From an uncultured Sunxiuqinia sp. (lineage in GTDB: Bacteria; Bacteroidota; Bacteroidia; Bacteroidales; Prolixibacteraceae): a stretch of DNA of 64,000 nt. The DNA lies in contig NZ_CANLZV010000004.1 in the NCBI RefSeq assembly GCF_947495665.1, forward strand, positions 124,001 to 188,000, given 5' to 3'. A program made the translations under genes and the position numbers. Positions 53,807 to 63,246 of the stretch are shown piece after piece. Numbering within the stretch: position 1 is the first letter of the stretch; every line of letters begins with the position of its first letter. Under the pieces are notes generated by a model. It made no database searches, was not told where the DNA came from, and saw nothing but the letters and a program-made list of their open reading frames with translations.

Positions 53807-55360
53807 TTAATTATTCCAGTGTGTTTCTACAAGTTCCCTCATCACAGGATAAGACTCATCCGTGTCGCCAACTTCTTTCCGAAGCAGAATAAGCTCCTCT
53901 TTCATTTCTTTTATAATTCCGGCATAAGCGGGATCATGATAGGCATTGTAGTTTTCATGCGGGTCTTTCTGAAGATCGTAAAACTCCCAGGCAGGCGCTG
54001 TCGTTTCTTGCTGCGCTCCCGCCATGTCCAGCGGTTGACCATAGAAAAAGGCCAGTTTATAACGTTCATTCCGAATACCGAAATGTCCGGGCCGATCCTC
54101 CAGGTGCAGCCAGTACCGATAATACATCGATTTTCGCCAGTCTTCAGGAGTCTCCCCTTTCAGGTTGTTCCGGAAACTTCTTCCTTCAATAAAATCGGGC
54201 TTTTCAACCTTGGCATAATCGGCCAGCAAAGCCGCAAAGTCAATGTTCAAAATAATATCATCAATGCGTCGTCCACCATTAAATTCTTTGGGGTAACGAA
54301 TGACAAAAGGCATTCGCAAGGATTCCTCATAAATCAGTCGTTTATCAAAGAAACCATGCTCACCCAAAAAGTAGCCCTGATCGGCCGTGTAGATAACAAC
54401 CGTATTATCGGCAATCCCCTCTTCTTCCAGGAAATCGAGCAACTTGCCAATGTTGTCGTCAATGGCGGCACCACTTCGAATAAAGTCTTTCACCAACTTC
54501 TGATAGGTTTTCTTGCGTTGTTCCCTGGCATCCAGGCCATCTACCGAAAATGGCAACTCCGGATACTGCGCCCAGTAGTTGGGATTTTTGGTATTCTCGA
54601 GGTAACGATCACGAAGGTTTTCAAGTACCTGACCTTTAAATGTTCGGCCAGTGGTTTCAGGCCCTGAATCGTAAAGGCTTGCCGGCTCCGGCAGCTCAAC
54701 GCCATCCAGCAGATTTTTATAGCGATCGGGAAAATCAAAGGGTTCGTGCGTTGCTTTAAAGTGACACATCATCATAAAGGGCTTGGTTTTATCCCGCTTC
54801 TTCATCCAGTCGATACTCAAATCAGCAATCACATCGGTCGAAAATCCTTCATACTCTTTCCCGCCACCATAGCCGTCTTCCCAGTTATCCTTGGTTTTCA
54901 GAATCGGGTTCCAGTACCTTCCCTGCCCTGGCAAAACATTAAAATAGTCAAAGCCGGCCGGTTGCGTTTTCAGGTGCCACTTCCCAATAATGGCCGTTTG
55001 GTAGCCATTTCCTTGCAACACTTTGGCAATGTTCATACGATCCGGATTCAAGGCATTGGCAAGCGTATAAACTCCGTTATGATGACTGTACTGTCCGGTT
55101 AATATGGTGGCACGACTTGGTGTACAAATCGAGTTGGTGCAAAAACAATTGTCAAGCACAACACCTTCGCTGGCCAGCCTGTCGATATTGGGCGCATGCA
55201 CATAATCCTTTAAAATTCCGCCGTAAATACCCCAAGCCTGTGAAGTATGGTCGTCACTTAAAATAAAAAGGATGTTGGGCTTTTCTTCTGGCACTTGCTT
55301 TCCGGTGCAAGCTGAAAGAACACCGAGCGCAGCAGCCATTAAATCAAATCTGAATCTCAT
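53807..55360 (-). CDS. S1-family sulfatase, lipoprotein (second copy)
   Basis: 517 residues. Lipoprotein signal VLSAC (Cys18). The signature CTPSRATILTG gives the formylglycine at Cys79, and ILSDDHTSQAWGIYGG binds the metal. IGKWHLKTQPAGFDYFNVLPGQGRYWNP and YTADQGYFLGEHGFFDKRLIYEE follow the same plan as the sulfatase at 52063, which suggests related but distinct O-sulfatases. It lies 121 bp upstream of that gene in the same orientation. Expression probably follows the fucosidase genes of the locus. Confidence 0.93.
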   Translation of the reverse strand: MRFRFDLMAAALGVLSACTGKQVPEEKPNILFILSDDHTSQAWGIYGGILKDYVHAPNIDRLASEGVVLDNCFCTNSICTPSRATILTGQYSHHNGVYTLANALNPDRMNIAKVLQGNGYQTAIIGKWHLKTQPAGFDYFNVLPGQGRYWNPILKTKDNWEDGYGGGKEYEGFSTDVIADLSIDWMKKRDKTKPFMMMCHFKATHEPFDFPDRYKNLLDGVELPEPASLYDSGPETTGRTFKGQVLENLRDRYLENTKNPNYWAQYPELPFSVDGLDAREQRKKTYQKLVKDFIRSGAAIDDNIGKLLDFLEEEGIADNTVVIYTADQGYFLGEHGFFDKRLIYEESLRMPFVIRYPKEFNGGRRIDDIILNIDFAALLADYAKVEKPDFIEGRSFRNNLKGETPEDWRKSMYYRYWLHLEDRPGHFGIRNERYKLAFFYGQPLDMAGAQQETTAPAWEFYDLQKDPHENYNAYHDPAYAGIIKEMKEELILLRKEVGDTDESYPVMRELVETHWNN

Positions 55361-55451
55361 TGGTTTATCGTTATATTTTCAATCATTTTCTTTGAACTCG
55401 CAAGGAATATTATCCTGCTTCTCTGTGCTTGTTTAAGCCCAGGCACATTTC

Positions 55452-56912
55452 CTATTTCTCAGGCTCTATTTTGTAATCTTCCCCATTTTCGGATTTTTGG
55501 CAGGATTCCAGCCAATCCATCAAGTCGGCTTTCATTTGAGCCGCCAGTTCTGAATTTTGCGCCAAAATATTATTTTGCTCTCCCGGATCATTCAGCAAAT
55601 GATATAACTCAAAGGTTTTTCCGTTGTCGGTACTAATCAGTTTGTACTCTTGCGTTACCCACGATAATCTTTCCAGGTACCGAAATCCCATCGGTCTTTC
55701 ACGCTCCGCTTTCTTCCCCTTCAAAACCTCTGTCAGGCTGATTCCGTCGATTGGCCTTTCTTTTGGAAAGTCAAGTTCCAGCAGGTCGACTACAGTTGGC
55801 AAGTAATCGCTGGTAAAACAAGGGAAATCGGTCTTTTGCCCAGCTTCAATCCCCTGTGGCCAAACACAGAATGCCGGCACACGTACTCCTCCTTCGTACA
55901 AATCGCGCTTACGCCCGCGGTAAGGTCCGGCACTTCCGGGCGTACGCAGCTCGGGGCCATTATCACTGCAAAACCAAATCAGGGTGTTTTCGGCTTCTCC
56001 CAGCTCCTCCAGCTTTTCCCACAAACGGCCCATCTGTTGGTCCATGGCTGAAATTGTCGCGTAATATAATTGCTCCCGGTAGGAATACGAACCATACTCA
56101 TTCATCATTTCTTCGTTAGCCACCACCGGCAAATGCGGCGTATGTATCCAAATCACCGAAAAGAAAGGCCGCCCCTTTTCTACAGAGTTTTCAATAAAAG
56201 GGATCGCCCGGTCAACAATGATTTTTGAATCGTCTCCATCCAGGTTTTCGGTTTCACTGGTCTCTTCGCCTATCCAGTAAAATGTTTCATACGATTCTGC
56301 CGTGCTTTTATCTTCAATTGCTTTCCAGCCATACCGCAGGCTTTCTCCTTTTTCGGTATCAAAAGTGGCCGGCTTTAACATCGGATCGTAGGTGGGGACC
56401 TTCGATTCGGTTACAAAATAAGTATCGTAACCATGCATGCTGGGAATACTATAATGCGTTGAATCGCCGGGACGGCCGCGATTAGCATCTTTCACTTGAG
56501 TCGTTAAGGTGCCTAAATGCCATTTTCCAAAGTGGCCGGTTGCATAGCCTTTCTGCTTAAGCAGCTCGGGCAAGGTAATTTCTTCTGTTTTTAGATGACC
56601 TGAGTTTGCATTTGGAATTCCGAGACGATACGGGTTTCTTCCGGTTAAACAACTAGCCCGGGTTGGCGAACACACCGCTGAAGCAGCATAAAAACGATTA
56701 AAGGTGATTCCTTTGCCTGCCAGCATATCCAGGTTGGGCGTTTTTATTATCTCATTCCCGTTAAATCCCGTATCTCCCCATCCCAAATCATCGCACATCA
56801 CAAAAACGATATTGGGCGTTGCGGCCTTTTCGGCCTTAGTTGGTCGGGCTTGAACGAAATTACCCGGCAACAACAAGGATGTTCCGGCAATTAGTTTGAT
56901 GAGGTTGGTCAT
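55452..56912 (-). CDS. S1-family sulfatase, secreted (arylsulfatase A-like)
   Basis: 486 residues with a cleavable signal (SLLLPGNFVQA). The signature CSPTRASCLTG gives the formylglycine at Cys81. The metal site is VMCDDLGWGD, and IWFCSDNGPELRTPGSAGP and YRGRKRDLYEGGVRVP are typical of arylsulfatase-A-like S1 enzymes. It is clearly of another subfamily than the two sulfatases at 52063 and 53807, so the locus can probably remove sulfates at several positions. It lies 186 bp downstream of the fucosidase pair, after a terminator. Confidence 0.92.
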   Translation of the reverse strand: MTNLIKLIAGTSLLLPGNFVQARPTKAEKAATPNIVFVMCDDLGWGDTGFNGNEIIKTPNLDMLAGKGITFNRFYAASAVCSPTRASCLTGRNPYRLGIPNANSGHLKTEEITLPELLKQKGYATGHFGKWHLGTLTTQVKDANRGRPGDSTHYSIPSMHGYDTYFVTESKVPTYDPMLKPATFDTEKGESLRYGWKAIEDKSTAESYETFYWIGEETSETENLDGDDSKIIVDRAIPFIENSVEKGRPFFSVIWIHTPHLPVVANEEMMNEYGSYSYREQLYYATISAMDQQMGRLWEKLEELGEAENTLIWFCSDNGPELRTPGSAGPYRGRKRDLYEGGVRVPAFCVWPQGIEAGQKTDFPCFTSDYLPTVVDLLELDFPKERPIDGISLTEVLKGKKAERERPMGFRYLERLSWVTQEYKLISTDNGKTFELYHLLNDPGEQNNILAQNSELAAQMKADLMDWLESCQKSENGEDYKIEPEK

Positions 56913-56992
56913 GATTTGCTTATGTTTTGTGCGCGCTTATTTACCAAATACTGGCCAAAGGCAAGGCGTTCCCCTGGCTTCCAAAATTAAAT

Positions 56993-57051
56993 AAAAAATC
57001 CTTGCCCTTGATAATTGGATGGAAAGCTCCACCAAAAACCAAAGGCAAGGA
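56993..57051 (-). terminator. Intrinsic terminator after the fucosidase genes, with a competing repeat
   Basis: TCCTTGCC at 56999-57006 pairs with GGCAAGGA at 57044-57051, followed on the - strand by a T-rich tract. The word CCAAAGGCAAGG occurs in this hairpin (57039-57050) and again at 56954-56965 downstream, so the middle arm could pair with either copy. Confidence 0.65.
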
Positions 57052-57098
57052 CATCAAAATGCATTTCTAATAAAACTGGAATTTGTGAATAGCTAAAC

Positions 57099-58130
57099 TT
57101 AGTCTTTCTCCGACAGTTTTAGCTCTCCTGAGATATACCTTCCAACTTTCTGAAGTGTTTCAACATCTACATCTCTAATCTTTCCCTCGTAATTTGGTCC
57201 AACATTAATAGAAAAGATATTTCCATATTCAACAGCTCCCAGATAATCTTTATAAAGATCTTCAGCTGGCTTGCATAGCTTATCATGCTTAGGCAAGGAA
57301 TAAAACCAGTCAGCCCCACCTTCATGCTTGGGAAGTATGGGATAGGTAAATTCAGCCACTAAAAAATCGTCATAACTATCTTTAAGGTGATGTTCATTCC
57401 ATACCGTTGATTTATCGCCGATTGGTCCGGGTTTTCCTCGCTCACGAAGGTTTAAACGGCCGGCAGTTTCTCCAGTATTAAAACCAATAAAGCAATTGGG
57501 TTGAAACTGGTGAATAAAATCAACGGTTTCTTTGTGCGATAAACCTCCATCTCCAGCGGCATGATCCATCCAGAAAAACTCGATGGGGCCATATTGAGTA
57601 CAAAGCTCTTCCAACTGTGCCTTTTTCATTTCCGGGTTAGTCCCACCTTTCATCCAGCCTCCGTCTTCGGCTCCGGGCCAGTTCCAGTCACCTTCAGAAA
57701 AATAGAGTGCCAGTTGTATGCCGTATTTATCACACGATTTTTGAAGTTTAGCCAACACATCAACCCCCAGCGGACTGTTGGTCACTTTTTTATCCGTGGT
57801 TTCTGTATCCCACAAACAAAATCCATCATGATGCTTAGCCAGAAAAAGGATATATCCCATTCCGGCTTCTTTAGCTACCTTACACCACTGGTCGGTGTCA
57901 CAGCCCGAAGCTTGAAAAAAAGAAGCATCTTTATCCAATGTTGGTGTCCACTCACTTCCATAAAAGGTACTGAACGACCAGCAGATAAACATGCCGAACT
58001 TCATCTCTTTAATTTGTTCTGCTCTAACCTTATCGTCAATCCTTTGGGAGTAGTCTGAAATAGAACTGCCACCACATCCCAACAAGATTAATCCGGCCAT
58101 TAATAAAGAAAATACACTTCGTGATTTCAT
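57099..58130 (-). CDS. GH29 alpha-L-fucosidase, lipoprotein, catalytic domain only
   Basis: 343 residues. Lipoprotein signal LILLGC (Cys19). The GH29 barrel begins at MKFGMFICWSFSTFYGSEW and has AKHHDGFCLWDTETTDKKV, the fucose-binding His pair. The nucleophile is Asp189 in EFFWMDHAAGDGG. It ends after the barrel and lacks the C-terminal beta-sandwich of classical GH29 enzymes (about 430-480 residues), as in some short GH29 members. It would release terminal L-fucose from an exported or imported glycan. It is 3 bp downstream of the larger fucosidase, so clearly co-transcribed. Confidence 0.9.
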   Translation of the reverse strand: MKSRSVFSLLMAGLILLGCGGSSISDYSQRIDDKVRAEQIKEMKFGMFICWSFSTFYGSEWTPTLDKDASFFQASGCDTDQWCKVAKEAGMGYILFLAKHHDGFCLWDTETTDKKVTNSPLGVDVLAKLQKSCDKYGIQLALYFSEGDWNWPGAEDGGWMKGGTNPEMKKAQLEELCTQYGPIEFFWMDHAAGDGGLSHKETVDFIHQFQPNCFIGFNTGETAGRLNLRERGKPGPIGDKSTVWNEHHLKDSYDDFLVAEFTYPILPKHEGGADWFYSLPKHDKLCKPAEDLYKDYLGAVEYGNIFSINVGPNYEGKIRDVDVETLQKVGRYISGELKLSEKD

Positions 58131-58133
58131 CGT

Positions 58134-60254
58134 TTATTTTGTTTGTAATTTGTTACCAATAACAAATACCTCAACTTCAGCAAAGGAAGCCAGGCCAGTT
58201 TGCCGGACATCCGATCTGGATACCAGTTTAACAAATCGTCCTTCAACGGTATGCGTAAATTTTATCCGCCGACGAATGGGGTTATTTTCAATATTACTGA
58301 ATGTTCCGATTGCCTGCGGTTCTCCCCAGCTTTTCCCATCCGTGCTTACATAGCAAGCATATTCATAAATAATCCCAGCCTTTTCACCATCCTGACGGGG
58401 TAAATAGGAAAAGCCATCCAGCGTCAAATTCGTTCCTAAATCCAAAACAATTTCATGCGGATGAGCATGTTTACTTTCAGCTAACCAAAAGGTTTTGGGA
58501 TCATTATCAATCGCTTTTTCCGAACTGGCCTCCTTCCGGCCGTCCACAGAAACCACGTTCCACTGTGCTTTCGGTACCCCAAATTCGGTGATCATTAAAT
58601 CCGTTTTGAAACCGGTGGCTTCATCCTGGGCATAAGCATGTACTTCTCCTCCTAAAGGCAGCTTTACCGGGCCTTCGTATTTTTGAAAATCCGTTGATTG
58701 GGGTTCTTCTCCAAGCGCATAAAAAACAGAAATTCCTTCAACGGCTTCAAAACTCAGGTTTCCCAGAATATCGAACCGTGCCACAGGATCGGCAACCAAA
58801 CGAGGCGCGCAGTAAATTCCCAAATTGGAAAGGGTTAAGCAAGGAGCTTCCGTTTCCAAAGTCAAGCGCAGCCTGGATGTTGTTACATCATCAAAACGCA
58901 GAATCCGCTTATAGCCAATGGTTGTTCCCTGTGTCAAAGGCTTGTACTTCCCATCGTCTTCATACTCCAGAGTGAATGTATGTACCCGTTGACCCAGGCG
59001 GATATACTCCTGAAGCAATAACCGGTTCAGGGTTGTTTCCTGCCCAAAATCGATGGTAAGTGTGGCTTGCTGAATGCTATCATTGGTTGCCCAGTAGCTT
59101 TCTGTACTTTCGTCAACACATCGGTCAGCCGCAAATTCGGTCTGTCCTCCGCGATAGTCACTTGCAGTAAGGGTGGCATTTTTAGCCAGGTTAACGGCAA
59201 ACTCCCGCTTGACCTGCTCCCTGAATTTCAGCAAAGCTTGCGCATCAACATCCCGAATTTGCCCGGTTGGTGCAATTGCCAATCCTAAATCCAAAGACGA
59301 TCCCCGACCAATGGAGGTATAGTACAAATCCATCAGATTGGCTAAGCTCCTTGGCTGATGTCCGGTGTGAAAATACCATGCTTTGGGCCACAGCAAAGTG
59401 GTGTTCACCTCTGCCGGAATCCACTCGTTTCCGTCGGGATCACCTGTTCCCAGCTTTTTCGTGTACTCCTGATTTCCCTCTCCGGGAAATTTACCTGCTG
59501 TGCTAATTGTATTCCAGTTGGTTTCGCTACCGATGCCCGCTTCGTTTCCAACCCAGCGAACTCCCGGGCCCACATCGCTAAAGATTACCGCATTCGGCTG
59601 GTGTTTCTGAACAATGGAAAAGATACTATCATACCCATAATAGGTTCTACGATCGATGTTTCGCAGTTCGTTGGCTCCACCGTAATAGCCGGTACCACCA
59701 TTGGCGCCGTCAATCCAGAATTCGAAGATTTCTCCATATTCAGTCATCAGTTCTTCCAGCTGCCTGTAAAAATAGTGGACATACTCCGGACGCCCGTATT
59801 CTGCATGATTTCGATCCCAGGGAGACAGGTAAACACCGAGTTTTAATCCATACTTTTTACATGATTTTGACAAGTCGTCCAGCACATCGCCTTTTCCGTC
59901 TTTCCAGGGGGTGGCTTTAACCGAATAGTCGGTATACTTGCTGGGCCACAAACAAAAACCATCGTGATGTTTAGCCACCAAAATCAGTCCTTTCATGCCT
60001 GCTTCGCTGGCTACCCGGGCCCACTGGTCGGTATCCAGATCGGAAGGATTAAACAACTGGGGATCGACATCGCCATAGGCCCATTCTTCTTCGGTATAGG
60101 TATTCAGTCCATAACAAACAAGGCTGAAATATTCCATTTCATGCCATTGCAACTGTCCCTCGGTTGGCACGGGCCCATAAGGCTTCGGAGGATCAACTTG
60201 TTGCACACAAGCACTTAGCAGGAGCAACACAATAAGCAGGTGATTGATTTTCAT
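58134..60254 (-). CDS. GH29 alpha-L-fucosidase with two F5/8 type C domains, lipoprotein
   Basis: 706 residues. Lipoprotein signal LLLLSAC (Cys16). The GH29 barrel (about 30-360) has AKHHDGFCLWPSKYTDYSV and the nucleophile Asp182 in FEFWIDGANGG, in the form usual for GH29-B (alpha-1,3/1,4-specific) enzymes. It is followed by a discoidin-like F5/8C domain (about 370-495), a short beta domain (about 500-570) and a second F5/8C domain (about 575-700, SEKAIDNDPKTFWLAES). The F5/8C domains probably bind sugar. The linkage preference is an inference. It heads the pair with the shorter fucosidase. Confidence 0.93.
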   Translation of the reverse strand: MKINHLLIVLLLLSACVQQVDPPKPYGPVPTEGQLQWHEMEYFSLVCYGLNTYTEEEWAYGDVDPQLFNPSDLDTDQWARVASEAGMKGLILVAKHHDGFCLWPSKYTDYSVKATPWKDGKGDVLDDLSKSCKKYGLKLGVYLSPWDRNHAEYGRPEYVHYFYRQLEELMTEYGEIFEFWIDGANGGTGYYGGANELRNIDRRTYYGYDSIFSIVQKHQPNAVIFSDVGPGVRWVGNEAGIGSETNWNTISTAGKFPGEGNQEYTKKLGTGDPDGNEWIPAEVNTTLLWPKAWYFHTGHQPRSLANLMDLYYTSIGRGSSLDLGLAIAPTGQIRDVDAQALLKFREQVKREFAVNLAKNATLTASDYRGGQTEFAADRCVDESTESYWATNDSIQQATLTIDFGQETTLNRLLLQEYIRLGQRVHTFTLEYEDDGKYKPLTQGTTIGYKRILRFDDVTTSRLRLTLETEAPCLTLSNLGIYCAPRLVADPVARFDILGNLSFEAVEGISVFYALGEEPQSTDFQKYEGPVKLPLGGEVHAYAQDEATGFKTDLMITEFGVPKAQWNVVSVDGRKEASSEKAIDNDPKTFWLAESKHAHPHEIVLDLGTNLTLDGFSYLPRQDGEKAGIIYEYACYVSTDGKSWGEPQAIGTFSNIENNPIRRRIKFTHTVEGRFVKLVSRSDVRQTGLASFAEVEVFVIGNKLQTK

Positions 60255-60304
60255 CGTTTTATTTCGCTAGGTTCTCAATTAATAGTTTGTATTATATATT
60301 TCGC

Positions 60305-61309
60305 TTAACACGATTGTCTTCTTAAAATGGATGTCGGTAAGATTTGCTCCTCCACTCGCGTTTCGGAAGCGTCGATTTTCGCCAGCAACATCTGCAACGA
60401 AACGTCTGCCATCAGCTCAATCGGCTGGCTCACCGTGGTCAACTCCGGATCAATAGCCACTCCCATTGGATCATTGTCAAAGCCAACTACTGCAACATCT
60501 TCAGGGACCCTGAATCCGGCGACTTTCAGGTATTTAATTGCTCCAATGCCTACGTCATCACCAACAGCCAAAATAGCATCCGGCTTCCGAGGCAGCGCCA
60601 TTAACTTTTTCGCTCCCTCCATGCCATCTTTCATGAAAAAATCACCCCGAACCACAAGCTCTTCCTGAAATTCCAGACCAACATCAAGCAGCGCTTGTTT
60701 ATAGCCTTCCAGTCGCTCCTGATAAACATTGAGTTCAATGGAGCCGGTAATGAATGCAATTCGCTTTTTAGGCATGCTGCGAATGAACTTAACAGCTTCG
60801 TATGCCCCCTGATAGTTATCTACAACAACCTTTGAAACGGCTTCCTGAGCAGGAACCCGGTCGAAAAAAACCAAGGGAATATCCTCTTGTTTGAAGGCGT
60901 CAAAATGCGCTCCTGTAGTGGTTTCCTTCGACACCGAAGCCATTACGCCAGCCACCCGGTTGTCAATTAAAGCTTCAACATTTCGCTTCTCGGTAGCCTC
61001 CTTTTCATTGGACTGAAAAACCATGACGGAATACCCGGACTGGTTGGCTTTTTCGGACACTTCGGAGATAAACTTGGCAAAAAAATGGTGCTGAATATTG
61101 GGGACCAATACGCCAATGGTATTGCTCCGTCTGTTTCGAAATCCCTGGGCCAAACGATTGGGGCGATAGCCCATTTCTGCCGCTTTATCCCAAACCTTTT
61201 TGCGGGTTTCATCACGAATGGACTTACTGTTGCGCAGAGCCAGCGAAACAGTGGTGTGATGTACGCCTAATTCATGAGCGATATCTTTAATGGTAATGGT
61301 CTTTTTCAT
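60305..61309 (-). CDS. LacI-family transcriptional regulator
   Basis: 334 residues. The N-terminal helix-turn-helix ITIKDIAHELGVHHTTVSLALR and hinge NRLAQGFRNRRSNTIGVLVP are followed by a periplasmic-binding-protein-like effector domain (about 60-330, with VGFDNDPMGVAIDPELTTVSQP). I start at the ATG at 61309, just before the HTH. It lies between the susD terminator and the fucosidase genes, so it probably senses a sugar or sugar phosphate from the imported glycan and controls the locus. A palindromic site lies 30 nt upstream of its start. Confidence 0.93.
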   Translation of the reverse strand: MKKTITIKDIAHELGVHHTTVSLALRNSKSIRDETRKKVWDKAAEMGYRPNRLAQGFRNRRSNTIGVLVPNIQHHFFAKFISEVSEKANQSGYSVMVFQSNEKEATEKRNVEALIDNRVAGVMASVSKETTTGAHFDAFKQEDIPLVFFDRVPAQEAVSKVVVDNYQGAYEAVKFIRSMPKKRIAFITGSIELNVYQERLEGYKQALLDVGLEFQEELVVRGDFFMKDGMEGAKKLMALPRKPDAILAVGDDVGIGAIKYLKVAGFRVPEDVAVVGFDNDPMGVAIDPELTTVSQPIELMADVSLQMLLAKIDASETRVEEQILPTSILRRQSC

Positions 61310-61338
61310 GCGCTGATATAGAGATAACAAAACTGCAG

Positions 61339-61352
61339 TTCTCACGTGAGAA
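61339..61352. promoter_or_regulatory. Palindromic operator candidate (TTCTCACGTGAGAA)
   Basis: A perfect 14-bp palindrome with a central CG, typical of LacI-family operators, lies 30 bp before the lacI-type start. I found no second full copy in the visible part of the locus; the region before susC is outside the window. Confidence 0.5.
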
Positions 61353-61422
61353 TTCCAAGCACCTCACAAGAAAAATTCTAGATTTATTCTGCAAACTCAT
61401 TCCTACCCCAAAACATTGCCAA

Positions 61423-61454
61423 CAAAAAAACCGCCTCTGTAAAAGGGCGGTTTT
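61423..61454 (-). terminator. Intrinsic terminator of the susCD operon
   Basis: AAAACCGCC at 61427-61435 pairs with GGCGGTTTT at 61446-61454. On the - strand it is followed by an A/T-rich run including seven T residues. It lies 113 bp beyond the susD stop, just after the decayed gene tail. Confidence 0.85.
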
Positions 61455-61484
61455 CTGTTTCTTTGGATTTTATAAAAACAAGGA

Positions 61485-61592
61485 TCAATCGAGCACTACT
61501 TTGGCAACCACCGGCTGATGATCCGAAGGGTATTTCTGGTCATTTACTCTGAACATTAGCCTATGGTCAATAATTTGGATTTTGAACCATGG
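61485..61592 (-). pseudogene. 3' remnant of an endonuclease/exonuclease/phosphatase family gene
   Basis: On the - strand, the frame ending in a TGA at 61485-61487 reads a short tail that includes NDQKYPSDHQPVVAKVVLD. YPSDHxPV is the C-terminal catalytic His motif of EEP-fold enzymes. An in-frame stop lies about 36 codons upstream, and the susD stop (61567-61569) lies inside the same stretch, so the rest of the gene is missing. EEP-family genes are common behind susD in such loci. I infer a deletion that fused susD's end to the tail. The original terminator is still in place behind it. Confidence 0.55.
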
Positions 61593-63213
61593 CCCCTTGA
61601 CTCAAGTCCATTTGAGTTTGAGGAATGGGTTGATATTCGTGTTTCCCCGCTACAAATGCTGCATTGGCTAAGTGAGAGCGAAGCTGTTTTTCAGTTTCGA
61701 AATAGCTATTCATCACTTCGTCAGCAATACCCCACCGAACAAGGTCAAAGAACCGGTGCCCTTCGTGCGCAAACTCCAGACGACGCTCTGTGCGCAAAGC
61801 CGCTAAAGCTGCATCTTTCGATCCGAATGCAGTTTGATAACTGTCAATGACATAGTTGGCTGCATCAGCACTGCCATCCATCGTTTTGACATACATGCCA
61901 TCGCGGGCACGTTCCCGAACCATATTGATATAAGTGCGGCCTGTTTCAAGGTCATTGGTTTCGATAGCTGCCTCAGCACGCCAAAGGAGTACATCTGCAT
62001 AGCGAATGATGTAGTAGTTGACGGCTGTAATGTATGGCCATACCGCCAAATAATGAGGGGAGTTAGTTGACAGTAGTCGCTTTTTTGTAATATGGGGTCC
62101 GTATACCGAAGCTTCACGTGGTGTCCAGTCATAAACCTGAATATCAAAAAACGGAATACCGTGGCGGCCTAATGTGTGATCAAGTCTCGGGTCAATTGGA
62201 TCAGCGTCTTCAAGCATGGTATTATCGTAAGCTGGCAAGCCATTAGCATCAGTTTTAAAGGCATTGACCAGGTTTTGGGATGGACGAAGGAAGCCATAGC
62301 CTGCATAAGGGCCTCCGGGAGACATTAAGCGGTCTCCGATAGAGCCATTGTAGTTGCTCGGAGAACCATCATTAATTGAATACTGGATCGCAAATACAAT
62401 CTCTGGCCCATTGTCATTATCTGGCAAAAAGACATCGCTGAAGTTGGTCATCAGGCTATACTTTTGCGATTCAATGACATCATCGGTTTCAGTAATCACA
62501 TCATCCCACTTTTTCTGAAACAGATAACATTTGGCCAAGTAAGCTTTTGCAGCCCATTTTACCGGACGTCCGGGCTCAGTTTGCTCTCCGGGAAGTACTT
62601 GGGCCGCGGCTTTAAAATCATCTTCAATTTTTGCCCATTGTTGTTCGTTTGTTAAATCAGAATTTGAAAGAGCATAGAAATCTTCCTTGGTAACAACCGT
62701 TTCGTCAATGTAGCAAATATTGCCATAGATTTTTTTGGCTTCAAAATGATAATGCCCTCGCAAAAAGCGCATTTCTGCCAAACGTTGCTCTTTTAATGAG
62801 GCGTCAAACTCTTCGCTTTCATTCAAGAGACGAATGGCCAGGTTGGCACGACGAATTCCTTCATAAAGGGCTAACCATTTACGCTCGATGTCTTTAACGG
62901 TTGGGTCGGTTGCAAAAATCTCCATTAGGTGAATTTGGTTTTGGTCACCAGTACCACCACCACCTTTATAAGCATCATCGGAAACAACATCGCCAAAACT
63001 CCAGTTTGATGCTGGAGAATTGTATGCATTCGAGGCTTCGTCAAATTGTCCATTTAAAACAGAGTAAGCTGAAATAACAGTCTTTTCAACATTCTCTGGT
63101 TTTAAAATCTGATCGGGTGAAAGCTCTCCAATTGGGCTTTCCTCCAGGAAGCTATCACTACAACTACTTAAAAGGAATACGCTTAGAATCAGAAAATATA
63201 TAATTCGTTTCAT
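61567..63213 (-). CDS. susD: SusD/RagB family nutrient-binding lipoprotein
   Basis: 548 residues. Lipoprotein signal FLLSSC (Cys18). N-terminal SusD-like domain (FLEESPIGELSPDQIL) and the TPR-like core with LRGHYHFEAKKIYGNICY, followed by the C-terminal RagB region (YYIIRYADVLLWRAEAAIE, ERRLEFAHEGHRFFDLVRW). It is a surface glycan-binding partner that sits as a lid on the SusC transporter. It follows susC by 33 bp. The name is by family; the substrate is not starch here. Confidence 0.94.
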   Translation of the reverse strand: MKRIIYFLILSVFLLSSCSDSFLEESPIGELSPDQILKPENVEKTVISAYSVLNGQFDEASNAYNSPASNWSFGDVVSDDAYKGGGGTGDQNQIHLMEIFATDPTVKDIERKWLALYEGIRRANLAIRLLNESEEFDASLKEQRLAEMRFLRGHYHFEAKKIYGNICYIDETVVTKEDFYALSNSDLTNEQQWAKIEDDFKAAAQVLPGEQTEPGRPVKWAAKAYLAKCYLFQKKWDDVITETDDVIESQKYSLMTNFSDVFLPDNDNGPEIVFAIQYSINDGSPSNYNGSIGDRLMSPGGPYAGYGFLRPSQNLVNAFKTDANGLPAYDNTMLEDADPIDPRLDHTLGRHGIPFFDIQVYDWTPREASVYGPHITKKRLLSTNSPHYLAVWPYITAVNYYIIRYADVLLWRAEAAIETNDLETGRTYINMVRERARDGMYVKTMDGSADAANYVIDSYQTAFGSKDAALAALRTERRLEFAHEGHRFFDLVRWGIADEVMNSYFETEKQLRSHLANAAFVAGKHEYQPIPQTQMDLSQGAMVQNPNY

Positions 63214-63246
63214 GATAATTTCTTTTTATGGTTCACTGATTAAAGA

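Noticed and set aside
61563-61850. + strand open frame over the end of susD
   Set aside because: Antisense to the well-supported SusD C-terminus with no family pattern.
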